Shown: positions 8,987-16,636, numbered from the stretch's first letter. The stretch: DNA of 64,000 nucleotides from Paenibacillus sp. PL2-23 (GCF_040834005.1 NZ_CP162129.1:3868001-3932000), one strand, 5' to 3'. Notes: generated by a model from the sequence alone, not told the origin. Translations and numbers: made by a program.

Positions 8987-10342
8987 CTAATAAGGATCGA
9001 TCATTTGGGCTGTCAGCATCGCTTTCGCTGCAAGCCCCTGACGATCCAGCACCTCAATCTCCAGCTTCGAGAACTTCCGGCTGAGCTCCAGCGGCCTTGG
9101 CTTAATGGTAATTTCGCTGTCGATCTGCACCGGCCTCACGTAATAAGACGTCATACTCTCCAGCAGGAAGTCCCTTTTGCCCGTTTCACGAATGAGCCTT
9201 CTGGCCGCCTGTGCCATAAGCGTCGACAGCAGTCCCTCCGACGCCATGCCCAGCGCTCCCGACATCTGCGGCGTAATAGAACCCTTGTAGCTGATACCCG
9301 CGTCGTCGGGCGCCTTCTCCTCCGACTGCATGAAGCCCGTCCACATGAGATCCTCGAACGTCTCGCCGGATTCCGGCTGCTTGCCGGCGAAGCGCATGGC
9401 GTCCAGCACCTCCTGGCGGGTGACAACGCCAAGCAGCTTGCGATGGCGGTCGACGATGGGCAGCAGGTCAATCCCTTCTGCCGCCATTGTGTGTGCGGCG
9501 GAGGTAACCGTTATGTTTGGTGCGGCCGTAATGGGCTGCCTCGTCATCACCTTCTCGACGGCCATCTCAGGCGTTAAACCTACGGCATCCTTCGCTGTCA
9601 TCATTCCGACGACCCGACCCCGCTCATCTACAACCGGGAATCGGGAATAGCCCGTTTCAACGGATAGTCTTGCGAAATCAGCCACCGTTGCGCCGCTCCT
9701 CAGCACATCCGCTGGACGGCTAAACGTGACGATATCCTCGATCAGCATGATTTTGCGCTTGATCAGCCGGTCGTACATCGCCCTGTTAATCATGGATGCA
9801 ACCGTAAACGTATCATGCCTGGACGATAGAATAGGCAGCGACAGCTCATCCGCCAGCTGAATAACCTCAAGACTGGGCTCGAAGCCGCCGGTAATGAGCA
9901 CACCCGCGCCTTGCTCCAGCGCGCAGCGATGCGCGGATACCCGGTTGCCTACAATAAGCAGGCTGCCCTCATCGATATAGCGCAGCATGGCGTCGAGCTC
10001 CATCGCTCCAATAACAAATTTATGCAAGGATTTGTCCAGGCCCTCGACACCGCCGAACAGCCGTCCGTCCACGATCTGGGCCACCTCGCCGAACGTCAGC
10101 TGATCAATCGCACCCCTTCGCTTGCGGTCGATCCGCACGGTCCCGATCCGCTCCTTCGTGCTGACCAGACCGGAGGCCTCCGCCTCCTTGAATGCCTTGT
10201 AGACGGTTCCTTCACTTACGCCAAGCGACTTCGCAATCGCTCGCACCGAAATTTTGGTCCCGATCTTGAGGCTTTGGATATGCTGCAGAATCTGCTCATG
10301 CTTCGTGCCACTCTCATTATCCTGGCTGTGATTGGACGCCAA
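8987..10342 (-). CDS. ytoI: YtoI/SpxR-like regulator: HTH, DRTGG, CBS pair and hotdog domains
   Basis: A 451-residue multidomain cytosolic protein. Domain order: a GntR/DeoR-like winged helix (about 20-70, KISVRAIAKSLGVSEGTVYKAF), a DRTGG domain (about 85-190), two CBS motifs (about 200-320; SRFPVVDERGRVVGMMTAKDA and DLLPIVDRHRKLLGVVTRQE), and a C-terminal hotdog domain (about 340-450). CBS pairs bind adenine nucleotides and the hotdog fold suggests an acyl-CoA-type ligand. The composition is that of the SpxR/YtoI family; a streptococcal member affects spxA expression, but the target here is unknown. The start is TTG at 10342 with GGAGGAGGAGCAGG upstream. A tandem 32-bp duplication lies just upstream. 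Confidence 0.9.
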   Translation of the reverse strand: MASNHSQDNESGTKHEQILQHIQSLKIGTKISVRAIAKSLGVSEGTVYKAFKEAEASGLVSTKERIGTVRIDRKRRGAIDQLTFGEVAQIVDGRLFGGVEGLDKSLHKFVIGAMELDAMLRYIDEGSLLIVGNRVSAHRCALEQGAGVLITGGFEPSLEVIQLADELSLPILSSRHDTFTVASMINRAMYDRLIKRKIMLIEDIVTFSRPADVLRSGATVADFARLSVETGYSRFPVVDERGRVVGMMTAKDAVGLTPEMAVEKVMTRQPITAAPNITVTSAAHTMAAEGIDLLPIVDRHRKLLGVVTRQEVLDAMRFAGKQPESGETFEDLMWTGFMQSEEKAPDDAGISYKGSITPQMSGALGMASEGLLSTLMAQAARRLIRETGKRDFLLESMTSYYVRPVQIDSEITIKPRPLELSRKFSKLEIEVLDRQGLAAKAMLTAQMIDPY

Positions 10343-10372
10343 CCTGCTCCTCCTCCTTCTCTATATGTACAG

Positions 10373-10436
10373 TATAGAGCAAGGCCGTACTTTCCGGAAA
10401 TCATTATAGAGCAAGGCCGTACTTTCCGGAAATCAT
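10373..10436. repeat. Perfect tandem duplication of a 32-bp unit upstream of ytoI
   Basis: Two identical 32-bp copies abut at 10373-10404 and 10405-10436, each beginning TATAGAGCAAGG and ending CCGGAAATCAT. On the minus strand, which reads into ytoI, the junction spells TATAAT, so the duplication may supply a -10 element. The hexamer 17 nt upstream is a weak -35 (TTCCGG). Confidence 0.9.
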
Positions 10437-10453
10437 TTCCCCCATTGCACTGA

Positions 10454-10921
10454 CTACCAATGATATTCGACCGACTCTATCTTCAGCTCGGCATCCACGG
10501 CCTCACCGCTTCTCCCTATGAGCTTCTGCTTCCTGAGCAGCTGCGTAAGTGTGCCAGGGTTGATGCCTGTCTCAGCTCCGCGTACAATAAACTGCTGCCA
10601 GTCGTAGTCGATCGGCACTCGGTATTTGACCTTGTGAATCGGATATTCCACAATAACAATTTGTTGCCGGGGAATCGCTTCGTAAACACTCGAGAACAAC
10701 AAAAATCCGCTTTCGCTGAATGGCCGCTCGATTGGTTCTGTCTCCAGCTGCAAGAAGTATTCTACCGTCTGCGACCGTACATTGACCGTGCAGTTGAACG
10801 AGCCGCTGGCTATCGCTCTCTTCACATGCCGATGCGAGAAGCGGTAAGTGAAGGATACCGTAACCTTAACATGGCAATAATAGGATCTAACATTGCGATA
10901 AAACTCGAATTCTTCTACCAT
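10454..10921 (-). CDS. Hypothetical protein, beta-rich
   Basis: A 155-residue protein that I do not recognise. It has no signal peptide or membrane segment. Alternating hydrophobic and polar residues (HVKVTVSFTYRF, SFNCTVNVRSQTVEYFLQLE, QQIVIVEYPIHKVKYRVPI) suggest a mostly beta fold. The C-terminal 40 residues (PGTLTQLLRKQKLIGRSGE) look like a short helix pair. The ATG at 10921 is preceded by AGGGGAA close by and AGGAGG further upstream. Codon use resembles the neighbouring genes. It is transcribed in the same direction as ytoI, 111 bp upstream of it, and divergent from the XRE regulator. Confidence 0.65.
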   Translation of the reverse strand: MVEEFEFYRNVRSYYCHVKVTVSFTYRFSHRHVKRAIASGSFNCTVNVRSQTVEYFLQLETEPIERPFSESGFLLFSSVYEAIPRQQIVIVEYPIHKVKYRVPIDYDWQQFIVRGAETGINPGTLTQLLRKQKLIGRSGEAVDAELKIESVEYHW

Positions 10922-11017
10922 TTCCCCTCACTCACCTCCTCCCACTTTACCCATTCCACTAGTCTATCACAATTGCATATTTATGTAATTATAATCATGA
11001 ACACCCTTTTTCGTCAA

Positions 11018-11029
11018 TGACTATAGTCA
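11018..11029. promoter_or_regulatory. Perfect 12-bp palindrome, candidate XRE operator
   Basis: TGACTATAGTCA is a perfect palindrome 72 bp upstream of the XRE regulator start and in the intergenic region shared with a divergent gene. A second symmetric stretch, AACGTT-tctata-taACGTT, follows at 11039-11058. Short operators of this kind commonly mediate autorepression by XRE proteins; binding here is inferred. Confidence 0.4.
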
Positions 11030-11101
11030 CTATTTTATAACGTTTCTATATAACGTTGTTGCTATAGCGGGAACACTCTATCTTTAGGCTGAGGTGAAAA
11101 A

Positions 11102-11467
11102 ATGAGCGACATCGTACAAAGAGTAGGCGAAAATATCCGCATTCTGCGCAAAGCCAAGGGGCTGAGCCAGGAGCAGCTGGCGCTCCGGTCGGATATTAAC
11201 GCTTCTTATATGGGGCAGATCGAGCGAGGAGATAAAAATCCGACCATCGACGTGCTGGGCAAGGTCGCCGCCGCTCTGAACACCCCTCTTGAGGAGCTCG
11301 TGAACCTGCGCGACCTTTCGCCTGTGGACGACAAGGCCAAGGACGACGGGGAGGCAACGCGGTACGCGGAGAAAATCGCTATCCAGCTGCAAGGCTTGAA
11401 CGTCAGGGAGCAGGAAGCCGTCTACAAATTGGTCAAGCAATTTGTGCAATTTAAGGAATTGCAATAA
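11102..11467 (+). CDS. XRE family transcriptional regulator
   Basis: A 121-residue DNA-binding protein with a Cro/C1 helix-turn-helix at about residues 8-65 (IRILRKAKGLSQEQLALRSDIN, ASYMGQIERGDKNPTIDVLGKVAAAL). A charged linker follows, then a C-terminal helix (GLNVREQEAVYKLVKQFVQFKEL) that may dimerise or sense a partner. GAGGTG sits 6 nt before the ATG. Phage, plasmid and stand-alone regulators share this architecture; no phage genes are nearby. It stands alone beside an accessory patch and may be autoregulated through the palindromes upstream. Confidence 0.9.
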   Translation: MSDIVQRVGENIRILRKAKGLSQEQLALRSDINASYMGQIERGDKNPTIDVLGKVAAALNTPLEELVNLRDLSPVDDKAKDDGEATRYAEKIAIQLQGLNVREQEAVYKLVKQFVQFKELQ

Positions 11468-11734
11468 GAAATCCACTATTGAAGCCTCTCGGTGATGAGC
11501 AACCACGCTTATATAGTCAGGATATATCGCCTTAACGAAAATCTAATGTGGCAATTAAAACTTGCTAGAGATGCCTGCCAGACGTACGGAGTCCTGCAAG
11601 CTGCATGCGGTAATTGCCAGACTTTATACGCTGGAGCAATCGGAGCTTGCCACTACAGGGGCAGGATACTGGATACTGGATACTTGAGAAGTAATATACT
11701 TTTTTACGAGGTAGATAAAAGGGGAGTCAGCCGA
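11468..11734. other. Non-coding stretch between the XRE gene and the 52-bp repeats
   Basis: No gene with a convincing ribosome site or recognisable product was found. A 119-codon frame (11492-11851) crosses it, but it lacks a good SD and runs into the palindromic repeats. The only visible structure is a triple GGATACT heptamer near 11663-11685. Confidence 0.5.
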
Positions 11735-11870
11735 AGTGCCACTTTGAACGATATTTCGTTCAAGTTCGGCACTTGGGGCACGCTACTGCGTCACTTTGAA
11801 CGATATTTCGTTCAAGTTCAGCGCTCGGGGTACGCTACTGCGTCACTTTGAACGATATTTCGTTCAAGTA
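11735..11870. repeat. 52-bp-period repeat carrying three identical 20-bp hairpins
   Basis: TTGAACGATATTTCGTTCAA occurs at 11744-11763, 11796-11815 and 11848-11867, spaced exactly 52 bp. It is a perfect 8-bp inverted repeat with a TATT loop. The 32-bp spacers are near-identical (CGGGGTACGCTACTGCGTCAC in the second, one or two differences in the first). In the first copy the hairpin is extended by AAGTGCC/GGCACTT arms (11735-11775). This could be a dispersed intergenic repeat; one window cannot show that. Confidence 0.85.
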
Positions 11871-11888
11871 AAACTCCAACGACTTCTC

Positions 11889-12272
11889 TAACGGAATTGT
11901 CTCAAAATCTAGACTGCGTGGGAATACATCTTCTTGTTTGACGCTTACTTTTGAGATATGATGAGGCCGGGGATACATGGACATGTGCGGCGGGTCGAAA
12001 CTGCTGTTTCGTTGAATCCAAGAAGTGACGGAAAAAGAACTACCGAGGATTCCAGCGCATTCTGCTTCGAGACCTGACGACGGTAAGTCTACTGATCGGT
12101 TGACTTTCGCACGCCCACAATCTACTTAAGAAGGCGGCTACAGGCCAAAAACCAAAAATAGCGGTGCAGGATAGCCCCTCAAGCACAGCTATTTTTCACT
12201 TTGATACATTTTCATTGGCTGTCTATTGTGTAATTGTGTCTGATAACCTACTTTTGGGACAGCCTCTTTGGA
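11889..12272 (+). mobile_element. Remnant of an IS1182-type insertion sequence (transposase C-terminus)
   Basis: One frame from 12011 reads as the C-terminal end of an IS1182-family transposase: VES at 12011, then KKNYRGFQRILLRDLTTVSLL, and AHNLLKKAATGQK from 12113. These match the usual VFGQ-K-RGFRRFLLRG-VSLEVGWLSLAHNLLKKAA pattern. The frame has stops at 12026 and 12101; the latter replaces the usual Trp codon. The right end carries CTTTTGGGACAGCCTC, an inverted copy of the common GAGGCTGTCCCAAAAG terminus. TTGTCTCAAAA near 11895 may be the damaged left end. About 380 bp survive, so most of the transposase is gone. Confidence 0.65.
12154..12196. terminator. Hairpin with flanking A/T runs inside the IS remnant
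   Basis: AAAAATAGCGGTGC (12154-12167) pairs with GCACAGCTATTTTT (12183-12196) with one mismatch. It would work as an intrinsic terminator in both directions. No intact gene ends here; it may terminate the leftward immunity gene transcript or be part of the IS. Confidence 0.5.
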
Positions 12273-12284
12273 GAAATAGTTACA

Positions 12285-12521
12285 TCATTCATGCAAGATT
12301 TTTTTTGCGACTTCTCGGCAGTCTTCAATAGAATTTGTGAACTCTTTACCGAATGAATATTTAAAAATTTTATAAATCACTTCTGCAATGTAATCCACTG
12401 AATCACTAACAGATATTTCCTTCGAAATTTTTTTACACTCTTCTTGATATTCATCATTTAATAAAGGATAAATCTCTACTGGATTCCAATCATTTATTAT
12501 TTCCAGGATTTTTCTATTCAT
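12285..12521 (-). CDS. DUF1871 family small protein, candidate immunity protein
   Basis: A 78-residue acidic protein starting MNRKILEIINDWNP. It matches the DUF1871 (YugE-like) pattern: N-terminal IIN-W-P, central DEYQEECKKI, then YIAEVIYKIFKYSFG and a C-terminal EDCREVAKKIL. Family members are small helical proteins of unknown function often found in immunity gene arrays next to polymorphic toxins. The ATG has GAGGAAAT upstream. It lies immediately downstream of a decayed toxin C-terminal fragment on the same strand, the arrangement expected of a toxin followed by its immunity gene. The role is inferred from context. Confidence 0.8.
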   Translation of the reverse strand: MNRKILEIINDWNPVEIYPLLNDEYQEECKKISKEISVSDSVDYIAEVIYKIFKYSFGKEFTNSIEDCREVAKKILHE

Positions 12522-12530
12522 AATATTTCC

Positions 12531-12780
12531 TCACTTTAGACCCAAATAAGGATTTAGAAAGTGCCTTGTTTGCATCATCATACTTTTTCTTAGGAATAAC
12601 AGTAACAGGAGTCCAATCTTAAGCAACAACAGCTGCTCCGTTTTTAGTGAAGAATAAGTGTTTGCTACCTTCAGCCATTTTTTAGTCACTCCCCGTTCTC
12701 CCATTCTTTCAAGACCATGAACAGAAACCTTTGACCAATCTATTTTAGTTCCTGGATGTTTTCCAATCATGACGCTGCCA
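12531..12780 (-). pseudogene. Decayed polymorphic-toxin C-terminal domain
   Basis: On the minus strand a recognisable toxin tail is split over frames. One frame reads IGKHPGTKIDWSKV and HGLERMGERGVTKK. The frame then slips by one base in an A6 run at about 12678-12683, and continues as GSKHLFFTKNGAAVVA. A TAA at 12619-12621 follows, then DWTPVTVIPKKKYDDANKAL and SKSLFGSK. This pattern (HGLERM-ERG-TKK ... VV-KDG-PVT) is typical of secreted WXG/LXG or RHS toxin tips. It also appears shortened by about 15 residues relative to relatives I recall. There is no N-terminal delivery domain, so the gene is a fragment and cannot make an active toxin. Confidence 0.7.
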
Positions 12781-12943
12781 CATATCCAATCCCCTCTTGA
12801 TAACAGCCTTCTTCTTCTTTTGTCCAAAATTCCAAAAATTTCACTTCATTAAAGTCAGTTCTGATTGGTTCATAAAGCCCCATTTTTTCAGGGAGATAAC
12901 CATATTTCTTAAGAAGATTAAGAATTTCCAGGCCTTTTTGCAT
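12767..12943 (-). pseudogene. Truncated immunity-like gene fragment fused to the toxin remnant
   Basis: A 58-codon open frame (MQKGLEILNLLKKYGYLP ... PIRTDFNEV ... FWTKEEEG) runs from 12943 and stops at 12767, inside the start of the toxin remnant. It lacks a ribosome site and its reading continues a few codons upstream without a start, so it looks like the internal or C-terminal part of a larger immunity protein. Its end abuts toxin sequence directly, suggesting a recombination or deletion junction near 12770-12800. The family was not identified. Confidence 0.5.
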
Positions 12944-12992
12944 TAACGGCTTTAAAATTGTAGTGTGATTACGAAATTAATATTGAATACAC

Positions 12993-13553
12993 TTATTTTA
13001 CAGTCTTTATTTTCAATAAATCCACTCCAGAAACATTATTCTTACCAAAAAGATCTTTCATTGATTCAGAAATAAAGGTTGATAGCTCATGATCTTTCAC
13101 TTTAAAAACATCATAACTTTCGATATTTTCCTCATTTAATGCAAACTTTATTACTGAAAGTATTGTTTCTCCATCTATTTTCATTTCACTTACCGTGGAT
13201 TGATTTATATTCAAAGCATCGACTACTGTCAGTATATTGGCAACAAAGTAGTCCTCTATAATTTTATTTGAATTTTTTTCAATAATACTTGTGCATAAGA
13301 ATTGAATGTCAGTAACTGATCTCTCAAATATTTTTTTCACTTTTTTTGACACTAACACCCATCCAAGATTATTTGCAATAAAGTCTGTGAGTATATTCCC
13401 CTCATTCTCATCAAAATAAAATAAAAATTCAGGTTCTGATCTAATTAATTCCCCTGACATCGGATCATAAACATCGAAATTAAAATTTTCATCTGAATAG
13501 CACATCACGTGATTTTCACAATGCTCGAATTCAGTCAACAACTTATAGTACAT
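12993..13553 (-). CDS. Imm11-like (DUF1629-type) immunity protein
   Basis: A 186-residue protein starting MYYKLLTEFEHCENHVM. The N-terminal MYYKL, the middle segment with an FIANNLGWVLVSKKVKKIFE motif and the overall size resemble the Imm11/DUF1629 immunity family, which neutralises toxins delivered by contact-dependent systems. The last 60 residues (INQSTVSEMKIDG...) are less family-like. A TTG nine bases upstream keeps the frame open, but the ATG at 13553 has GGAG at 9 nt and is preferred. AT content is clearly higher than in flanking core genes, consistent with transfer. No intact cognate toxin is present in the window. Confidence 0.65.
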   Translation of the reverse strand: MYYKLLTEFEHCENHVMCYSDENFNFDVYDPMSGELIRSEPEFLFYFDENEGNILTDFIANNLGWVLVSKKVKKIFERSVTDIQFLCTSIIEKNSNKIIEDYFVANILTVVDALNINQSTVSEMKIDGETILSVIKFALNEENIESYDVFKVKDHELSTFISESMKDLFGKNNVSGVDLLKIKTVK

Positions 13554-13618
13554 GAAAATCAACTCCAGTGCTTTTTGGACAACATATCAAGATTTTCTTT
13601 GGATACGTTTAGTGTTGA

Positions 13619-14084
13619 TTATTTCCAGTTTCCAAGTGTAAAATTGTCATTGATCTGTTCAATTAGCAACGTATCATTCCAAGTTCCCCATGGAGAGTAC
13701 TGTACCTCCACATCATCTAAAACTTCCACAGTTTTCCGCATCCAAATTTTATAATCGACAATGTGCCAATAAAGAGTTTTACCTTCATCGTCAGTAATTG
13801 GCTCCCTGAATTTAGTAGGTAATTTGAAATGACTGGGTAATTCTGCATTCCAAACAAGTGTTACAATACCAAGCCTTTTAGCAGCTGCTAGTGGGAAGTG
13901 AATGAAAAAAGCTTCCTTTTGATTGTTTATTACATCCTCATTAGGATATGAATCCTCTTGATATACGCCAGGCAAGATTCGAATCAATTCGCCGATGATT
14001 TCATGTTTGTATACGTACTGAAAAAAAAGCTACACCATCATTAACTGCTATGCTGAATATTTGCCCTATTTGTAATTTGCTCAT
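13619..14084 (-). pseudogene. Immunity-type protein gene interrupted by one base in a homopolymer
   Basis: An ATG at 14084 with AAGGAGAAG upstream opens MSKLQIGQIFSIAVNDGVA, then runs into a stop after an 8-T run (14031-14038 on the plus strand reads A8). Skipping one T restores a continuous frame: FFQYVYKHEIIGELIRILPG, then the 122-codon open frame through WHIVDYKIW, SPWGTWNDTLLIE to NFTLGNWK. The restored protein would be 154 residues. The pattern suggests an immunity or SUKH-like partner protein, but I cannot name the family. The extra base may be a real frameshift, phase variation, or a sequencing error in the run. Confidence 0.65.
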
Positions 14085-14560
14085 AACTTCTCCTTCAAGC
14101 AATTTGTTTTATTTTTGCATTTTGGCATAAAGGATATGAATCGATGAAGTCGGATAAAGAGCTCTCCATAGCTTTACTGTCCCTTCAAGAACTCGTGTGC
14201 CACAACCATCGTAATTAAAGGTAAACTGTTTCTAGATTTCAGCTCCATCAGATTTGAAAGACTGCCGTGCATTTCAAACCAACCAAGCGGTTGTCTTCGT
14301 TTTCTTGAAATGTTGATCTTTAAGAACTGGCTTTAACCGCTCAATTAATTCGTCTTTGGATATTTTATTCAATTCATGTCGGACCCCTTTGAAAGTCAAT
14401 TGTATGAGCATTGTGACATCTAGAGGTTCAAATTAGGCAAAAAAAAATTCCAGTTGACTCTTCCCCATCTCCAGTCAAATACTTTGTTGTTCAACCCAGC
14501 GCGTGAGGGACTGCTTTCAACTATCGTTATCAATGTCTCCTTATTTAATAAGTTAGATTC
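14085..14560 (-). other. Gene-poor AT-rich stretch with decayed coding fragments
   Basis: No intact gene. On the minus strand two damaged fragments can be read: HELNKISKDELIERLKPVLK followed by DQHFKKTKTTAWLV and a stop (about 14285-14370), which recalls the start of DUF4304-type proteins. Further left is FNYDGCGTRVLEGTVKLW with RALYPTSSIHILYAKM (about 14115-14220). These look like remnants of one or two more small immunity-type genes. A 9-A run lies near 14442. Confidence 0.45.
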
Positions 14561-14683
14561 AATTATTTGCAAAATGTCCTAGCTGCTCGCCATCTCGTCA
14601 ATTTCATTCTGGAGTTAATGGGTACGCGGGCAAGCGCAACCGGAAACGGAATTATCCTCATTTTTTTGCTGCAGCCCAAGCAG

Positions 14684-14718
14684 AAGAACCTGCCTCCGGC
14701 GAGCGGAAGCAGGTTCTT
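14684..14718. terminator. Hairpin downstream of the small membrane protein gene
   Basis: AAGAACCTGC (14684-14693) pairs perfectly with GCAGGTTCTT (14709-14718), 25 bp beyond the stop of the leftward gene. No U-run follows directly, so termination strength is doubtful. Confidence 0.4.
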
Positions 14719-14742
14719 GCTCTTATGCGCGAGCGCCATGCC

Positions 14743-15063
14743 CTATTGCCGACCGCGAACGATCCGCTTCGCCTTCTCGCCTCCGGCCAGTCTTCGCTCC
14801 AGACTGCGCTCTAGGTTCAGCCTCTTCGCGCGCTTGATGCGCGCAAGCTCCCGCCGTTTCTCTTCGCTGACGAACAGCAGCATATTGACGTTAGCCGCAA
14901 CAATGACCGCCGCGAAGCCCAGCCAGGAATACCAGAACAGGCGGAAATAGGCTCCGGCTCCGCCTTCCTCAAGCCGCATCAGCGCATAGAATACCATGCC
15001 CAGAGCTGCCATCAAATAGAGCAAATGCTTCCCCCTTGCCGTCCACCAGCTTGTTTTTGCCAT
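14743..15063 (-). CDS. Small membrane protein of unknown function
   Basis: A 106-residue protein with two predicted membrane helices: about residues 13-28 (LLYLMAALGMVFYALM) and 39-66 (YFRLFWYSWLGFAAVIVAANVNMLLFV). A strongly basic C-terminal tail of about 35 residues follows, rich in Arg and Lys (RRELARIKRAKRLNLERSLERR), probably cytosolic. GGAGGAGAAGG precedes the ATG. GC-rich codon use resembles core genes, unlike the AT-rich patch on its left, so the accessory patch ends here. It is divergent from the ATP-grasp operon. No family recognised. Confidence 0.7.
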   Translation of the reverse strand: MAKTSWWTARGKHLLYLMAALGMVFYALMRLEEGGAGAYFRLFWYSWLGFAAVIVAANVNMLLFVSEEKRRELARIKRAKRLNLERSLERRLAGGEKAKRIVRGRQ

Positions 15064-15179
15064 CCAACCTTCTCCTCCTCGCTAAGCCTTGTCCTTCTCT
15101 CTATTCAATCTATGAAAGGCGAGTGTCCGCTATGCCAACGGGGGGCTTGCCGAATACAATCACAAACACCTATAGGCAT

Positions 15180-15209
15180 TCATATAATACATTATTTCGT
15201 GCATACACC
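15180..15209 (+). promoter_or_regulatory. Sigma-E-like promoter of the ATP-grasp operon
   Basis: TCATATA (15180-15186) and CATACACC (15202-15209) are separated by 15 nt, each one base off the sigma-E consensus. It lies 45 nt upstream of the first YheC/YheD-type gene. Bacillus yheC/yheD belong to the sigma-E regulon, which supports the match. Confidence 0.6.
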
Positions 15210-15253
15210 CGACCGCAGGACCTCCTCTTGTTTCGGAAGGAGAATTAAAAGAA

Positions 15254-16636
15254 ATGCTCAAAACGAAAGTAGCCGTACAGGTCATCAGCGCAGATAAGCT
15301 GCCGGAGGATACGATCATGTTAGGCGAGAGCTATATCCGATATTGGAAAATACCCCGGGGCCAGCATGTGCGGCTGAAATTCGGCGCATTCCGCCAGTCT
15401 GTCAAAATTATACCCGTCGCCAAATTGTTGGGCATGCGAATCAGCCAGTCGCTTGCGGCTAAGATGGGTCTGCCGCATAGCGGAGCCGATCGTCTTCACC
15501 TGCGCCTTCACTATAAGCCGGGAACGGGCGTGCTGGCGTTCGGACCTCTGATCGGCGTGCTGGTCAGCCGGGATTTCCCCATGACGCCGGATAAGCCTTT
15601 TGGCAACATTACCATGTTCTGCAAGGAGCTGTCTGAGGCTTGCAAAGCGCAGGGAGCCCATGTCTTCTTCTTCACGCCGAATCACATCAGCGCGGATACC
15701 AGCTGCGTGCAGGGCTGGATTCACGCGGGAGGCTGGAAGCAGACGACGCTGCCGGCACCCGATGTCGTCAACAATCGTCTAACCACCCGCAAGCTGGAGA
15801 ACAGCGAGCCGGTTCAGCGCTTCATAAGGGAAACCAAGCAAGCCTATTCCACGATTGTCTTCAACGAAAAGTTTCTGGACAAGACGGAGGTTTTCGACGC
15901 GCTGAAGTCCGATGACAGCCTGACCCGGTACCTGCCGGAGTCGCATTCGCTCCGCAGCTACGCCACCCTTCGCACAATGTGCGGGCGATATGCCAGCGTC
16001 TTCCTCAAGCCCGTGCGAGGCAGCCTTGGCAAAGGTATTATACGGGTGTCGCGCTTGGAGGGCGAAAGCTACCAGGCGCTGCACGCGACGCCCGCCGGCA
16101 CACGCAAGACGACCTATGCCAATCTTGCCAAGCTGTACGCGTCGATCTCGGTGAAGATGAAGTCCGTCCGCTACCAAATTCAGCAGGGCTTGCATCTGAT
16201 CGAAATTCAGAAGCGCCCCGTAGACTTTCGCGCCCTTGTACAGAAAAACGCCAGCGGTAATTGGGTGATCACCTCCATCGTTGCACGTACCGCGGGCAGC
16301 CAGCACTTTGTGTCCAACTTGGCCAAGGGCGGCACGCTCAGCACGGTCAGCGCCGCCGTCGCCAAAAGCAATCTCAGCTCCAGCGTGAGCCGAGCCGATA
16401 CCCCTGGACGGCTGCGCAACGCGGCACTGCAGATTGCGAAGGGCATCGATCAGCATATCCCGGCGCATTTCGGAGAGCTCGGCATCGACCTCGCACTGGA
16501 TACAAGCGGCAAGGTGTGGCTGCTTGAGGTGAACTCCAAGCCGTCCAAAAACGACAACACACCGCTGACTGAAGGCAAGATACGGCCGTCTGTCCGCATG
16601 ATGATCCAATACGCCCGCTTCCTGGCGGGCTTCTAA
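15254..16636 (+). CDS. YheC/YheD family ATP-grasp protein, paralogue 1
   Basis: First of five paralogues. The 460 residues comprise an N-terminal about 110-residue beta-rich domain and then the YheC/YheD ATP-grasp domain. Landmarks are GPLIGVLVSRDFP (about 95-108), APDVVNNRL (about 168-176), FLKPVRGSLGKGI with a P-loop-like glycine stretch (about 249-261), DFRALVQKNASG (about 326) and the metal-binding LGIDLALDTSGKVWLLEVNSKPS near the C-terminus. ATP-grasp enzymes ligate a carboxylate to an amine or thiol using ATP; for this family the substrate is unknown and Bacillus members are spore-coat associated. AAGGAG lies 11 nt before the ATG. Confidence 0.9.
   Translation: MLKTKVAVQVISADKLPEDTIMLGESYIRYWKIPRGQHVRLKFGAFRQSVKIIPVAKLLGMRISQSLAAKMGLPHSGADRLHLRLHYKPGTGVLAFGPLIGVLVSRDFPMTPDKPFGNITMFCKELSEACKAQGAHVFFFTPNHISADTSCVQGWIHAGGWKQTTLPAPDVVNNRLTTRKLENSEPVQRFIRETKQAYSTIVFNEKFLDKTEVFDALKSDDSLTRYLPESHSLRSYATLRTMCGRYASVFLKPVRGSLGKGIIRVSRLEGESYQALHATPAGTRKTTYANLAKLYASISVKMKSVRYQIQQGLHLIEIQKRPVDFRALVQKNASGNWVITSIVARTAGSQHFVSNLAKGGTLSTVSAAVAKSNLSSSVSRADTPGRLRNAALQIAKGIDQHIPAHFGELGIDLALDTSGKVWLLEVNSKPSKNDNTPLTEGKIRPSVRMMIQYARFLAGF

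Noticed and set aside
11492..11851. 119-codon open frame after the XRE regulator
   Set aside because: It has no good ribosome site, no recognisable domain, and its last 40 codons are the 52-bp palindromic repeats.
11741..11870. Possible CRISPR array
   Set aside because: Only three units exist, the spacers are near-identical, and no cas genes are present.
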